Of a stretch of DNA of 22,447 bases, positions 9,669-19,245 are shown piece by piece. Within the stretch, counting starts at the first letter, position 1. Each line of letters opens with the position of its first letter. The DNA comes from Asparagopsis taxiformis. Taxonomy: Eukaryota; Rhodophyta; Florideophyceae; Bonnemaisoniales; Bonnemaisoniaceae. Made by a program: the position numbers and the translations under genes. Where the stretch lies: NCBI GenBank assembly GCA_030407315.1, contig JALQPE010003259.1, forward strand, positions 1-22,447, written 5' to 3'. Below the pieces are notes generated by a model. That model saw nothing but the letters and a program-made list of their open reading frames with translations. It did no database searches and had not been told where the DNA came from.

Positions 9669-12600
9669 CAGACGCGTTCCAACTATTTTGAAAGTAAAGA
9701 GTGTGCTTCAGTGAGTACTTTCCGGTAGAGAATATGAGAGATAAACGAAGAGTAGACCGAAACATCTAGCACCTCTTCCGTTATCTCAAGACATTTCTCG
9801 AAGAAACGAGGCCAAAGCACAGGCCATAGTTGAGGTAATAACAGTTTGTCGGGCCCTCATATGGTACCAAAGAAGGCAATTGACCCAGCCATCCAGATGA
9901 GCTGAGCTGAGGTTTGTCGAGGTCACATCACGGAGGGGGTTTTGCTGTGACGTAGGCATGAAAATATAAGGTCATATTTCTGGATAAAAAATCTGGGGCT
10001 GGTCCAACATATCTAGTAGATTCCAGATGTGTGCAAGAGAACGTTAATTAAAAAACTTCAACGTAGGAGACATCTTGCAACTGTAAATAACGCCATGAGT
10101 CCAGCTGGAACGCCAAAGAATTGTTGAACCATGAGGAAAACACTTATTTTATTCCATTCGCTTTGCTAACTCTGGCATTCAGTTGTGTGAACGCATACTA
10201 CCTGAAAGAACAGTAAGGAAGTGAGGTTTCAGTAGTGTGAGCAAAAGCTTATGCGCATCGTCTTCGTGGGCGATTGAGTTCCGCAAGTTTTATAGTTACT
10301 GAGAGTGGATCTCTTCTCAGAAGAGACTTTCAGAACGGAAGGGCAATGATGTGGAGATTTTCATAGATGGTGTTGTAGGGGGCATCATATCTACATTGAA
10401 CGTAGTAGTAGAACATGTAGAAGTGCAGTGGGGCTTATTTCTGGCTCAAGTTGGTACTGTTGGATTAGGGGTGATTTCAACGAGACGGAATGCGGCATTT
10501 GATGAAAGAATTGCTGTTCATCGTGGTTTCATGTATTCGGTGAAGTTGTCATGATCGTGTTCGACTATACATCTGAAATTACAGTTGGTACCCGTCAGAG
10601 CACCCTAGATGCAGTCAAAATTGCGCTGCCACAGCGAGAGTAACAAGAAATGGTCCATCTCTCTTCAAAAGGGCAGGTCCGTAGTCAGAAGAAAATAGCC
10701 CGAAAAGCTAGAAAGGATTGAATCAACCACAAAGGGGTCAACCCAATGTATAGACAATTGCACCGCTGAACTAAGTCGTGAAAGGAAACTGCCTGGTGGT
10801 CGAAAATATGGGACTGGTCTTGCATGGGAGAAAGTCGATGAAAAGGGCGTCGTTGCTTCGGAATTGCATGTTTTGTTCAATACATCACAAATGGTGGAAG
10901 CTTTTGCCGAGTCCGTGTTGGATCAAGCATCTAGGATATTTTTCGCGTATCAGCGCATCCTGTTCCGCTTCTAGCCATGCCTTCCAGGAAGCGCTGATTG
11001 CTGAACGTGTTTCTCGACATAGATTTACTGCACGCAGTGTAGGTCTCGTGAAGGTCCCCAAACCTCAACTATGAATTATTCCCGTGCGGCTTTGGGACGG
11101 CAAAACATGGTGGTTGAAGCAATCACATAATACGGTTCACCTCCTTCTGAGTGGTATCACATTCCATGGAACTTACTGCTTTTCCATGCACGCTTATCTC
11201 AATAAATCTCACAGAAGCGCGTCCAACGTCCTCTTGCACGTCGACCACATGGCCACTGTGCCCTGGTCGTCCGCCACCACACTCTTATCCGTTATATAGA
11301 AATTGAGGTACTTTGCCTCAAGTCGGAGACTGCACTCAGAGCGAATTGTATCTTGCTGGGAGAAGAGATCCTAATTACTTCTGTCCTCTGAGATCCATTT
11401 TCCCGCTCAGTTACTGAATCCGATTCACTCCGTAATGGCAGTTTAACGGCATGATTCAACGCATCTTTCAATTTCTTGAAAAACTTTCAAATATTTTTAA
11501 ACCATTTGAAAACGCAGTGCGCATATGGTCCTCGTGGCCACGTGGGACGTTCACATCATCAAGCAGGTTCATTGTGATAAGGACGTGCGATTGAGAAAGC
11601 AATTTATAGGTTATAGACATGTCGTTTCTTCGCAAACGCCTGCGTGGCAAGAAAATCACATCTGCTTCGCATGTCAACATCGATTCTGATTTGCGTCAGG
11701 CACGAACCAGCGCTAAAGCATCTGCCTGTCACTGCAATTGACAAAAATGCTCCCAGTAGAAACACTTGTAGATGTTTGGCAAACCTCGGCGTGATGTACG
11801 AGTAATCGACAACCAATGAACATTCTGCGAGCAGCACCATAATGGCTACTCTTCTGGCAGCTTAATCTCATGTGCGAGCCTATATAAGAGACGGTTGTGA
11901 ATTCACAAATCAATTGCATTTGGTGTTGTAACCCCGTGATGCACACCTCAAAGAAGTTTGTATTCACGCAGCGTGCACGATACGCTTACAACTATTTAGG
12001 GACACCTTTCGACCTGAAGTGCTGCGTTGGAATATGGCCAATTGCTATTGTGCAAAATAAAATCCCACTCTGACACCGTCAGTTATGCTTCAGTCCAGCT
12101 TTTTTCGCGTTTCGCGAGATCACATTGAAGGCCGAAGAGTGTATGAAATGCGTTTATTGTGGGTGGAATTGGCCACTATTTGTCTTTGCAGTAAAAAAAA
12201 CTTCATCTCAGGGTGCCATGCGGGCAAATGCTTGAGAGTAGGATGGCATAATCGGTGTGTTCATTCCTTTACGTAAATGGAGAAAGTGTAATGAAAGAGT
12301 TATCAATCCTAATCTCTGAACTCTAATATCACATACACGGAGGAGAAAAGCTCTCACTTAACCATTGAACAATGGTGAATAAACAGGGCAAACATACTGT
12401 CGCTTCATACCTGAGACTCTAATTTGTATCAGCTGCGAAAACCGAATCCCTCATTGGACGTATTTTTCGTACGACTATCGACACATGGTCATGATTTCCC
12501 AACAGCCTTTCGTCGACCTCATCAAGGCTATAGCACAACATGCCCCTACGAATGGTGACATTTTATTCGCTGATCGACATGGATGAATTGTATCTCGTGC

Positions 12601-13833
12601 TCCCTGTAAAGCGGTCAAGTCGTTCCTTTAAATGCATCATAGAGCAAAACTATCCCAGAGTTAGGCTGAGGAGAAGAAAAATGTAAGGTGGCACACTGAC
12701 ACCGAGGAAGACTATAGAAGAAAGTTTGAGATAGCCGTTTGACTGACGACAACTGGTGAAAGAGTCTGGAAAAGCCGAGTCCTACTCTTCATAGAGCCAT
12801 AGAGTCAATTTTAATATGCATTGCTGACTGCAGATGTTAGGGCATAGAAGACTGGCCATCTGGCGCTAAGAACTGAAACTGGCCAGAAAATGCCTAGGAA
12901 TTCAATGTTTGAATGATGCGAGTCCCTTGTCGCCCATTCAACACAAAATACAGTTGCAGAAAGAAAGTAGCGGCGTGGAAGCATTAATGAAGGTTTTCGT
13001 CATACACCTTGCGACCGATGCTTCCACAACCATAGAGACGCTATAAACAAATCCGCCTACAAACCACAGTTCTGTCGGGACTTGCAGATCCAATAAGTTT
13101 GTTCATGCTGGTTTATGTTCATCGCTGAACAAATGATTCGAAGTGAAGATTGGCGAAGCTTTACGTTGCGTAACCCTGCGTTCGACACGTGAATTCTCTG
13201 CATGGTCACTAATTGCTCGATGCCCACAACGGTAGTACCACGTGTGATTTGAGAGCTCAAAATACAACATGCAGCGCGGTAGCATTTCGGTGTAAGCGAT
13301 GTCATATAATAGAAACACTTTAACAACTGTGAAATAACTCCACCTCAGAATATCCCTTACGCGCAACTCATGAGTACGCCCTGCACGTATATCTGACTCA
13401 TCATGCCTGTCGTAAAGTCGCGCGGTCATCTCATTCTGACGTGTCCATTTACGAACATTGACATTTCTCAAGAGCGATGGCTTTCTCAACGGCGCAATTT
13501 GATCACTTCTTCTGAAAACTGTAAGTCCTTCGTGTCTTCCCGAGCCATTCCACTCGTCTCTTCTCGACGCACCATATCGTATCCTTCACGACTACTTGTC
13601 CAAGGAAACTTTTCCAAACTGCAGTCGGATAAATTGCACGTCCTTCAAAAGCGCTTACTTTTCTCACGTGCACACGTTGAATTGTCAGAATTGCGATGTT
13701 ATGCTAGCACCGCAACTACCAAGGCCATACCCATGACCATGCAAGCTTCCACCAACCTCCAAATTCTCCATCCAAAGACGCACATCGCATACTCCTCCCG
13801 AAAAGCCGACGCAAAAACAGGCATCTCATCCAG
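9669..13833. other. Gene-poor region, right part
   Basis: No supported gene is seen in 4.1 kb. Frames are short (60-145 codons) and none has a domain I can name. Small structures include a 14-bp palindrome TTGTGAATTCACAA (about 11894-11907) beside TATATAAG (about 11880-11887), a 17-nt palindrome near 10311-10328 and an ACCATTG/CAATGGT hairpin near 12361. None has an obvious role. Confidence 0.4.
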
Positions 13834-13840
13834 TATTTAA
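13834..13840 (+). promoter_or_regulatory. TATA-like box of the Arg-Ser-tail gene
   Basis: TATTTAA lies about 108 bp before the ATG at 13948. The stretch between is rich in C and A and free of ATG in most of its length, as expected of a 5' leader. Confidence 0.35.
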
Positions 13841-13947
13841 CGGCATCGACACAAGTCGTTTGCAAAGTCTCTCAGCACAACCCATTCAACAATCAAGCCA
13901 TCAGTCACCACAACCAACGACAACACCACTGAGAAGTATACGCAACC

Positions 13948-14352
13948 ATGGCTTTCAGTCCATGCATGGCAGCGGTCATGGCATTGATCATGATGATCTG
14001 TCTATCAAGCAGCCACGCCTCGCCGGTATCTGGGGCAGAGGCGGCCAAAAAGCAGGTCGAGAATCATGTCGCAGTCAAGGAGGAAGATGGCGAGTTTGTT
14101 CTCGAGGAATTCGAGAGATCGTACGACCATCACCATCATCGACGCCACCCGCATGGTGTGATTGGATTCCGTGGAACTCGTCTACCGCCGCGTCGTCGCA
14201 GGCGCCGTCGTCGTGACAGGCGTCCGATTATCATCATCGATCGATCGCGCAGTCGCGGAAGTAGGAGCCGTTCGGGTTCTCGTAGCCGTTCTCGTTCTCG
14301 CTCTCGTTCTCGAAGCCGCTCTCGCTCGCGCTCCCGCAGCAAGTCGCACTAA
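13948..14352 (+). CDS. Predicted secreted protein with Arg-Ser-repeat tail
   Basis: This is an intact 134-residue frame whose ATG sits in good context (aaccATGG). Residues 1-24 form a typical signal peptide (hydrophobic run AAVMALIMMICL, likely cleavage after SHA). Residues 25-60 are acidic. A His cluster (HHHH, then RRHPHG) follows near 61-70, then a run of eight Arg, then about 40 residues of nearly pure Ser-Arg dipeptides to the end. RS repeats usually mark nuclear splicing factors, which lack signal peptides. An acidic pro-region before a very basic tail suggests a secreted or vacuolar precursor with a poly-cation part, perhaps binding acidic polysaccharide, nucleic acid or mineral. That is inference. 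AATAAA at 14537-14542 can end its transcript. No relative is known to me. Confidence 0.6.
   Translation: MAFSPCMAAVMALIMMICLSSSHASPVSGAEAAKKQVENHVAVKEEDGEFVLEEFERSYDHHHHRRHPHGVIGFRGTRLPPRRRRRRRRDRRPIIIIDRSRSRGSRSRSGSRSRSRSRSRSRSRSRSRSRSKSH
14240..14345 (+). repeat. Coding hexamer-like repeat of the Ser-Arg tail
   Basis: Degenerate repeats of cgttct / cgctct encode the Ser-Arg dipeptides. Because of the repeat, frames on both strands stay open here, and these should not be read as extra genes. The repeat could expand or contract by slippage. Confidence 0.7.
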
Positions 14353-14536
14353 GAGGTGACTGGGATCGATGGAAAGTTGCATCGATCTGTTCCAATTGCT
14401 GATGTTCAATGCATATGTAGTGCGTAGCGTAGCGGTCGTGACGGGGTGTGTTGGCCGATTGTAGGTTGCATCTCGTCGTCTCGTCTCGTCGTGTCGTTTC
14501 TGTTGATGTGTTGAGTGATCAGTGTTGAGAAATATG

Positions 14537-14542
14537 AATAAA
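14537..14542 (+). terminator. Poly(A) signal of the Arg-Ser-tail gene
   Basis: Canonical AATAAA lies about 185 bases after the stop at 14352. A CGTCT-rich stretch at about 14471-14498 lies in the presumed 3' UTR. Confidence 0.45.
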
Positions 14543-14830
14543 GGTATCAGCGTGCCGACTTGTTAAAAGGCGAGGAGCAAAGTAGGTGGCCGATCCGATG
14601 TCACGGTTAGAAAACTCGAGACGTTGACGTGGATCGAAAGTGGCGGAGGTTTCCAATTTTGTGCGCCGTGGAATACTGCGTGAAACTGATTTGGATTTTG
14701 CACGCCTTGTATGTTTGGGACCCGAACGGACTTGTCGCAATCGAATCGGGTCTAGTTGACCGAATTATTCCACAACACCCAATCAATCAAAACTGATCAT
14801 AAATCGCGTCGGAAAGGCGCTCCAGGAGAG

Positions 14831-14865
14831 ACACTATACGGGTACACTATACTTTCCCAGTGTAC
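14831..14865 (+). promoter_or_regulatory. Repeated motifs just before the NB-ARC gene TATA box
   Basis: ACACTATAC occurs exactly at 14831-14839 and 14844-14852 (13-nt period). GTACACT at 14842-14848 and AGTGTAC at 14859-14865 form a 7-bp inverted repeat. The cluster ends 13 bp before the TATA-like box, a position that suits a transcription-factor site. No factor can be named. Confidence 0.35.
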
Positions 14866-14877
14866 ACCACCCAGCTT

Positions 14878-14884
14878 TTATATC
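14878..14884 (+). promoter_or_regulatory. TATA-like box of the NB-ARC-WD40-TIR gene
   Basis: TTATATC lies about 40 bp before the ATG at 14923 and 140 bp before the frame carrying the P-loop becomes uninterrupted. Confidence 0.35.
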
Positions 14885-14922
14885 AACACTTTGTCACGCT
14901 GTACGCCTTGATCGCCTCCGTG

Positions 14923-17900
14923 ATGCCACCCATGAGTCTCAGTCAGAGGTAACCAACGGTAGTACCCACCTCTCCCTCATCGTCAATCACCGCTTCGCCC
15001 CGCTCAACGCTGCGCATCGTGTCACATGGGCTGACCATATCAAAGCCGACAGAGGCAGCGTCGTCCACGACCGTCCCAAAGCCCAAAGTCTATTCCGTGT
15101 TGAAGCCCGTCGCTGCGATTCTCAACTTTGACGTAGATTCGGGCACGCCAGAAAGTAGGGCCAAGAAATTCCTCCTCTCCGACCAGTCGGGAGACAATGT
15201 CATCACCCTCTTCGGAATGGGCGGCGTCGGCAAGACCACCAGACTCCAGGCGCTTGCAATGGACAACGACGTGCGCGCCCGATTCACAGATGGCATCTGG
15301 ATGTTCGAATTTGGTCAGGATGTCTCCCTTGTCAACGTGCAGCACCAGCTTATCGCATTCGCGAATCGAGTCTGCGAAGAGCCATTTGCATCCCACTTTG
15401 AGATGAACATCATGAACGACAATACGAGAAAGCAGGCCGTCGCTGATTGGTGGAGCAACTTGCCGCCAAACGCTTTCTTATTTTATTGGACAACGTCTGG
15501 AGAGTCTCCGGTGGCGTGTTGCAGTTGTATGAAATCATCTCAACCGAGATACAGAATTTGCAACAATCGTCTTTAAAGTTGATTGTTTCAACGCGTTCAG
15601 AGCGTATCGCAGATGAAAGTAATGCAATCCTCGTTGAACCTATACATGGTCGCAGTAAAATGGCCGAGAGAGATTTTGTCTTGGTATGCCGGTGTGGAAA
15701 ATGCAATGGACACCTCTTCGTCCGATTCTCATCGCGCATTTTCTACAATACTAGAAATGCGCCGCCCTTCCTCTGGCGCTTGCTGTGGCCGGTCGCGGTG
15801 TGAAGAGCTTGATGAAATACGAAAAGGACGGTCACAAGCAAAACGCATGGGAGCGCTATCGACAACGAATCGACAACAAACCTCATTTGCTGGTTGGTGA
15901 AAGTAAGCACCACCCAGGACTCTTTCCTTCATTACTGTCAAGTTTACATGTGTTGGAGGAGAGCTGGAATTTCCCCTCGATAGATCTCAAGACTGTGTTT
16001 CGCTCCCTCTGTATCTGCGGAAGGGTGTGGTGATGCCGGCCAGAGTGTTGCGGCGACTGTGGAAAGTGACCGAAGAGGTCGCGGAACAATCGTCGATTTT
16101 CTGAAAGAGAGCAGTTTAGTGTCCGTTGTCGTCGTCCATGCCGACAATGGCGAAATGTACGATGGACTGCGAATGCACGATTTGATGCATGATGCTAGCG
16201 TGCATCTCGCAGAAGAGGGCGATAAAATTCCGCAATGGCATGACATTTTGCTGCAAGCATACGCCGATACCGACCGCTTGACTATGGAGACAGCAATGGA
16301 TCGCATAAGACTTGTCGATCATGGTGGAACATGCGTACCGATTATGATTAATTGAAGAAAACTTGGTTCGACACTTGCTTGGTGCCAAGAGGGTTGCAGA
16401 GGCTCTTGCGTTGTTGTCAGATTATAGATGGATTCAAAGGGTGAATGGGAATACGAAACGCATTCCGTTTGAGAAGATCATGTCGGATCTGCGAATACTT
16501 GCTGCGTATGTGCGAGAACATGAAAAATCAGACATGGGCAAAGATTGGTGGATGACATTGATACTATCGTAGAAACGATGGTATTGTGCATGATTCCACA
16601 TTGCATGAATAACAGAAAGGAATGCTCATTCCAGCTTTATGGTCGTCTTTCATCGCTGCGATCCACATCGAATGTCATCAAGCGACTTTTATGGAGTATT
16701 GAATGTCACGCTTCGCGGCCGTGGGTGCGAGCGGGGCCAGGCATCCTCACAAGCGCTACAAGTAATTTGAAACGGGTGTTGACGACGAATAGAAAGGGTG
16801 CGTTACATCGAATTCGGCGCCACAAGCGAGGAATTTTACGCTGGGGGTACTAGCGAAATCCGTTTAGTCCGTTGCAATGACGGTTCTGAGAAACGTGCTC
16901 TTGACAGACAGTTCGATGAATTGGCTGCAATTGATTTCGACCGAGCATCTGAAGAGCTGTATTCGTGCACTCGGGATGGTCGTGTGAACGTATGGAAGAA
17001 TGACGTACAGGTGCGCTCGTTCCAAGTAACGGGCCTGAATGATGGGGAGTCTGTTACGGCCATGCGATTGCTGCAGGAAACATTGTGCTGGGATCTCGAT
17101 ATGGCCGTGTACTGGTGTTTAACGCTTCAACAGGTGCCAAAGTGCTTATAAGGATTGGTCAGCTGACAAGATAAATACAATGACGGTTGGACCGAAGAAA
17201 ACAGATATTGGTAGGTGGTTGTCGAAATGGTACTATTCAACTGTGGGATACACGTTCGTGGAGGAAATATCGTGTTTGAGGGTCACAACGCAGCGTCAGA
17301 GAGGTTGCGTTGAGCCCAGACGAGAACATTATTGCATCGGTTTCAAACGATAGAAAGGTGGTTTGTGGAATACGGAACAAAAGAATGAAGCATGTGCGCC
17401 AATCCTCGCACACAAGCATTCAGGCTCGTCTGTTGCTTTCAGCAGTGATGGGCAATATTTATATTCCGAGGTGTTCATAAGATATATTTGGGACGTGAGG
17501 AATCTTTCCAGGGGTGTGCCCTAGTTCATGTGTTCAAGGATGCTCGAATGTCATACGTTGCAACACTGCGGGTCAGTGATGACAATTCGGAACTGTTTGC
17601 ACATCGAATCACGAGAAAGTCTTCGTCTGGAAGGCCAGACCGCAAATACAAGAGTTGGACAATAGAAATCCAGCACAAGAAGCACTTCTTAAACGAGCAC
17701 GTGTCTTCGGGGTGACTACAGATGACACGAGAATGCTCGTGTTTGACAAATATTCACGGTATGGTGAAATTCGCAGTATGTCCGATGTAGTGAACAATAC
17801 GGATCGAGTAATCGACAGATGCACCACCCCAAGTCCGGATCGCAAGATTAGTCGCGTTGCTGTGTCGGGTGAAAAGTTCATTGCGTATGTTCTGCCCCGA

Positions 17901-19163
17901 GATTACTGCATCGTAAAGGTGCTTGATCTAAAGAGCAAAGCTGTGCTGTACAGCTTGACGGGCTTCAAAACTTGGGTACGAAACGAGGATATGATGCCTC
18001 AGCTGCGTTTCAGACCGTATGTAAAAGCACTACGTTTCAGTGCTGATGAGGAACACTCACTGCGATGGTTGTTACAGCTAAGAGCGGGTCGAAAGAATTA
18101 ATCATCAAGGTTCTATCATGGGATCTGAACACAGGAGAGGAGCTGTCTGAGAAAAGTGCGATAGCAAAATCGAACGCATCCGACATCAAACAACAGGTCG
18201 GCATTGAAAATAGTCCTCGGCCAATTTTGGTATGTAAAGGGGATGATAGCAAACTTGAGTTTTCCACCTGCGTGGAGTTCAATGAAGGCACCGTCCGATT
18301 CACAGCCGCTACGTTGGAACATAATCCGTACGACGTGTGGTATTCGCACAACAACGGTCGCATGTGGGTTTCGAAAAGTCTCGGCGGTTTGGAGCACATC
18401 GACCTGATCACAGACGAGACGGTGTTGAATTTGGGCGGTGAGCCACCTTTACCAACCTGGCTAACGCGTCTCTTTTGTCGTCGCAGAACAAAGATAACCT
18501 ATCAATGGCGTTGGATAACATGGACCAGTCTTATTCCATCTTCATCAGTCATGCCGGCCCCGATAAGCAGACGATCGCTGAGATATTGTACTCTGAATTG
18601 ACGCGACTGGGCCTGGCGGTATTTCTGGACAAGCATGAATTACAACCAGGACAGAACGCTCCGAAACGCATGATACATGCAATGAAGACTGCGAAAATTG
18701 CCATCATCATCTTGTCACCTGAATTTGCAGCAAGGTATTGGACTATGAAAGAATTGTTTGCTTCCTCGAGCGCTTTCAGGAGGGTGGTGTGATCATCATT
18801 CCGGTTTTTCTATCGGCTGACGTGGATGATTGTCGGAATGAGGATACTCTGCTTAAAGTTGTTGGGGAGAACGGTGAGAACGTGTTCATTGCAGAGGGGT
18901 TTATGCAACGAATGGCTCGTGAACCGGAAACAACGATTAAAGATGTTGTTCAGGCTTTGCAGCAACTGAGGGGGATTACAGGTATTGAGAACAACGGGGG
19001 TGCCGGTAACGATGAAGGAACTCTAGAAAAGGAGAAGAGATACAAATTCTGCATGCGCGTCGACTGTGTGAGTGCTATGAGGCGGTTGGAGCGACACTGG
19101 AGCTGCAGCAGCAGTGTGAGCGACATGCCGATATCTGGTTACAAATTCAAAGGATACCATTGA
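14923..19163 (+). CDS. NB-ARC - WD40 - C-terminal TIR protein, frame broken many times
   Basis: I read one gene of roughly 1,350-1,400 codons, because no promoter, start or gap separates its domains. A short N-terminal tail leads to an NB-ARC ATPase (about 15180-16200), a helical linker, a WD40 propeller (about 16800-18470) and a TIR domain (18529-18960), then a tail to the stop at 19163. This matches STAND proteins such as APAF1 and plant NLRs: the nucleotide switch oligomerises when the repeats sense a ligand, and TIR domains can cleave NAD. Start: the ATG at 14923 is in frame with the P-loop but is followed by TAA at 14950. This could be an error, or an intron beginning at GTAACC (14949). 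Frame breaks fall near 15449, 15660, 15770, 16018, 16092, 16300-16350, 16550, 16800, 17060, between 17150 and 17650 (several), 18060, 18450 and 18765. Most fit the loss of one base and a few the loss of two. It is either a pseudogene or a real gene read through sequence errors. Confidence 0.7.
15180..16340 (+). other. NB-ARC nucleotide-binding domain (within the gene above)
   Basis: All key motifs are present in order despite frame changes. They are the P-loop GMGGVGKTT (15214-15240), Walker B FLILLDNVW (15474-15500), the sensor strand LKLIVSTRSERIADE, the GLPLA-type LPLALAVAG (15767-15793), a winged-helix segment KGVVMPARVLRRLW after 16018, and the MHD motif MHDLMHD (16173-16193). The order and wording are plant-NLR/APAF1-like. 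The domain binds ADP/ATP and acts as the molecular switch. After the MHD, a helical region (NLVRHLLGAKRVAEALALLSDYRW) resembles the linker of NB-ARC-WD40 proteins. An in-frame TGA at 16345 interrupts it. Confidence 0.8.
16800..18470 (+). other. WD40 repeat propeller (within the gene above)
   Basis: Repeats can be followed across frames: TSEIRLVRC, then TRDGRVNVWK, then GSRYGRVLVFN (from 17061), then GGCRNGTIQLWD (17211-17252), then VALSPDENIIASVSNDRK (from 17304) followed by an LWN-type strand, VAFSSDGQYLYS-like and IWDVRN segments, and near the end KALRFSADEE and KVLSWDLNTGEE. At least six blades are visible and seven or more are likely. WD40 propellers in such proteins bind the trigger or partner. 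The stretch at about 17500-17650 is too disrupted to read confidently. Confidence 0.7.
18529..18960 (+). other. TIR domain at the C-terminus (within the gene above)
   Basis: The domain opens with SYSIFISHAGPDK and continues with LGLAVFLDKHEL, IAIIILSPEFAARYW and TMKEL, then in the next frame FLERFQEGGVIIIPVFL. This is the standard order of TIR strands and helices. The Glu in the WxxKEL helix sits where NAD-cleaving TIR domains (plant TIRs, SARM1) keep their catalytic Glu, so activity is possible. One frame change falls inside the domain near 18765. The upstream joint (about 18450) runs from the WD40 end straight into this domain with no stop in the corrected reading, which supports a fusion. 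A separate TIR gene starting at an internal codon cannot be excluded. Confidence 0.75.
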
Positions 19164-19169
19164 CCGTAA

Positions 19170-19177
19170 TATAAAAA
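19170..19177 (+). promoter_or_regulatory. TATA box of the TONSL-like gene
   Basis: TATAAAAA lies 76 bp before the ATG at 19246 and only 7 bp after the stop of the TIR gene. The whole promoter and the 3' end of the previous gene thus share 82 bp. Confidence 0.5.
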
Positions 19178-19245
19178 TTATACATCCCGGCACATAAATA
19201 GCCCATCTCCCGCCAAATTTCTAACTGCATCCCATACTTCCGTTG

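Noticed and set aside
13403..13840. 145-codon open frame just before the Arg-Ser-tail gene
   Set aside because: It has no recognisable domain, is Ser/Thr/Arg-rich, and ends inside the likely promoter of the next gene.
14136..14409. Several Arg-rich frames on both strands over the Ser-Arg tail
   Set aside because: They are by-products of the hexamer-like coding repeat. Only the frame with the signal peptide and good start context is kept.
15040..15396. Antisense open frame across the P-loop region
   Set aside because: It is a mirror of the NB-ARC coding strand and has no features of its own.
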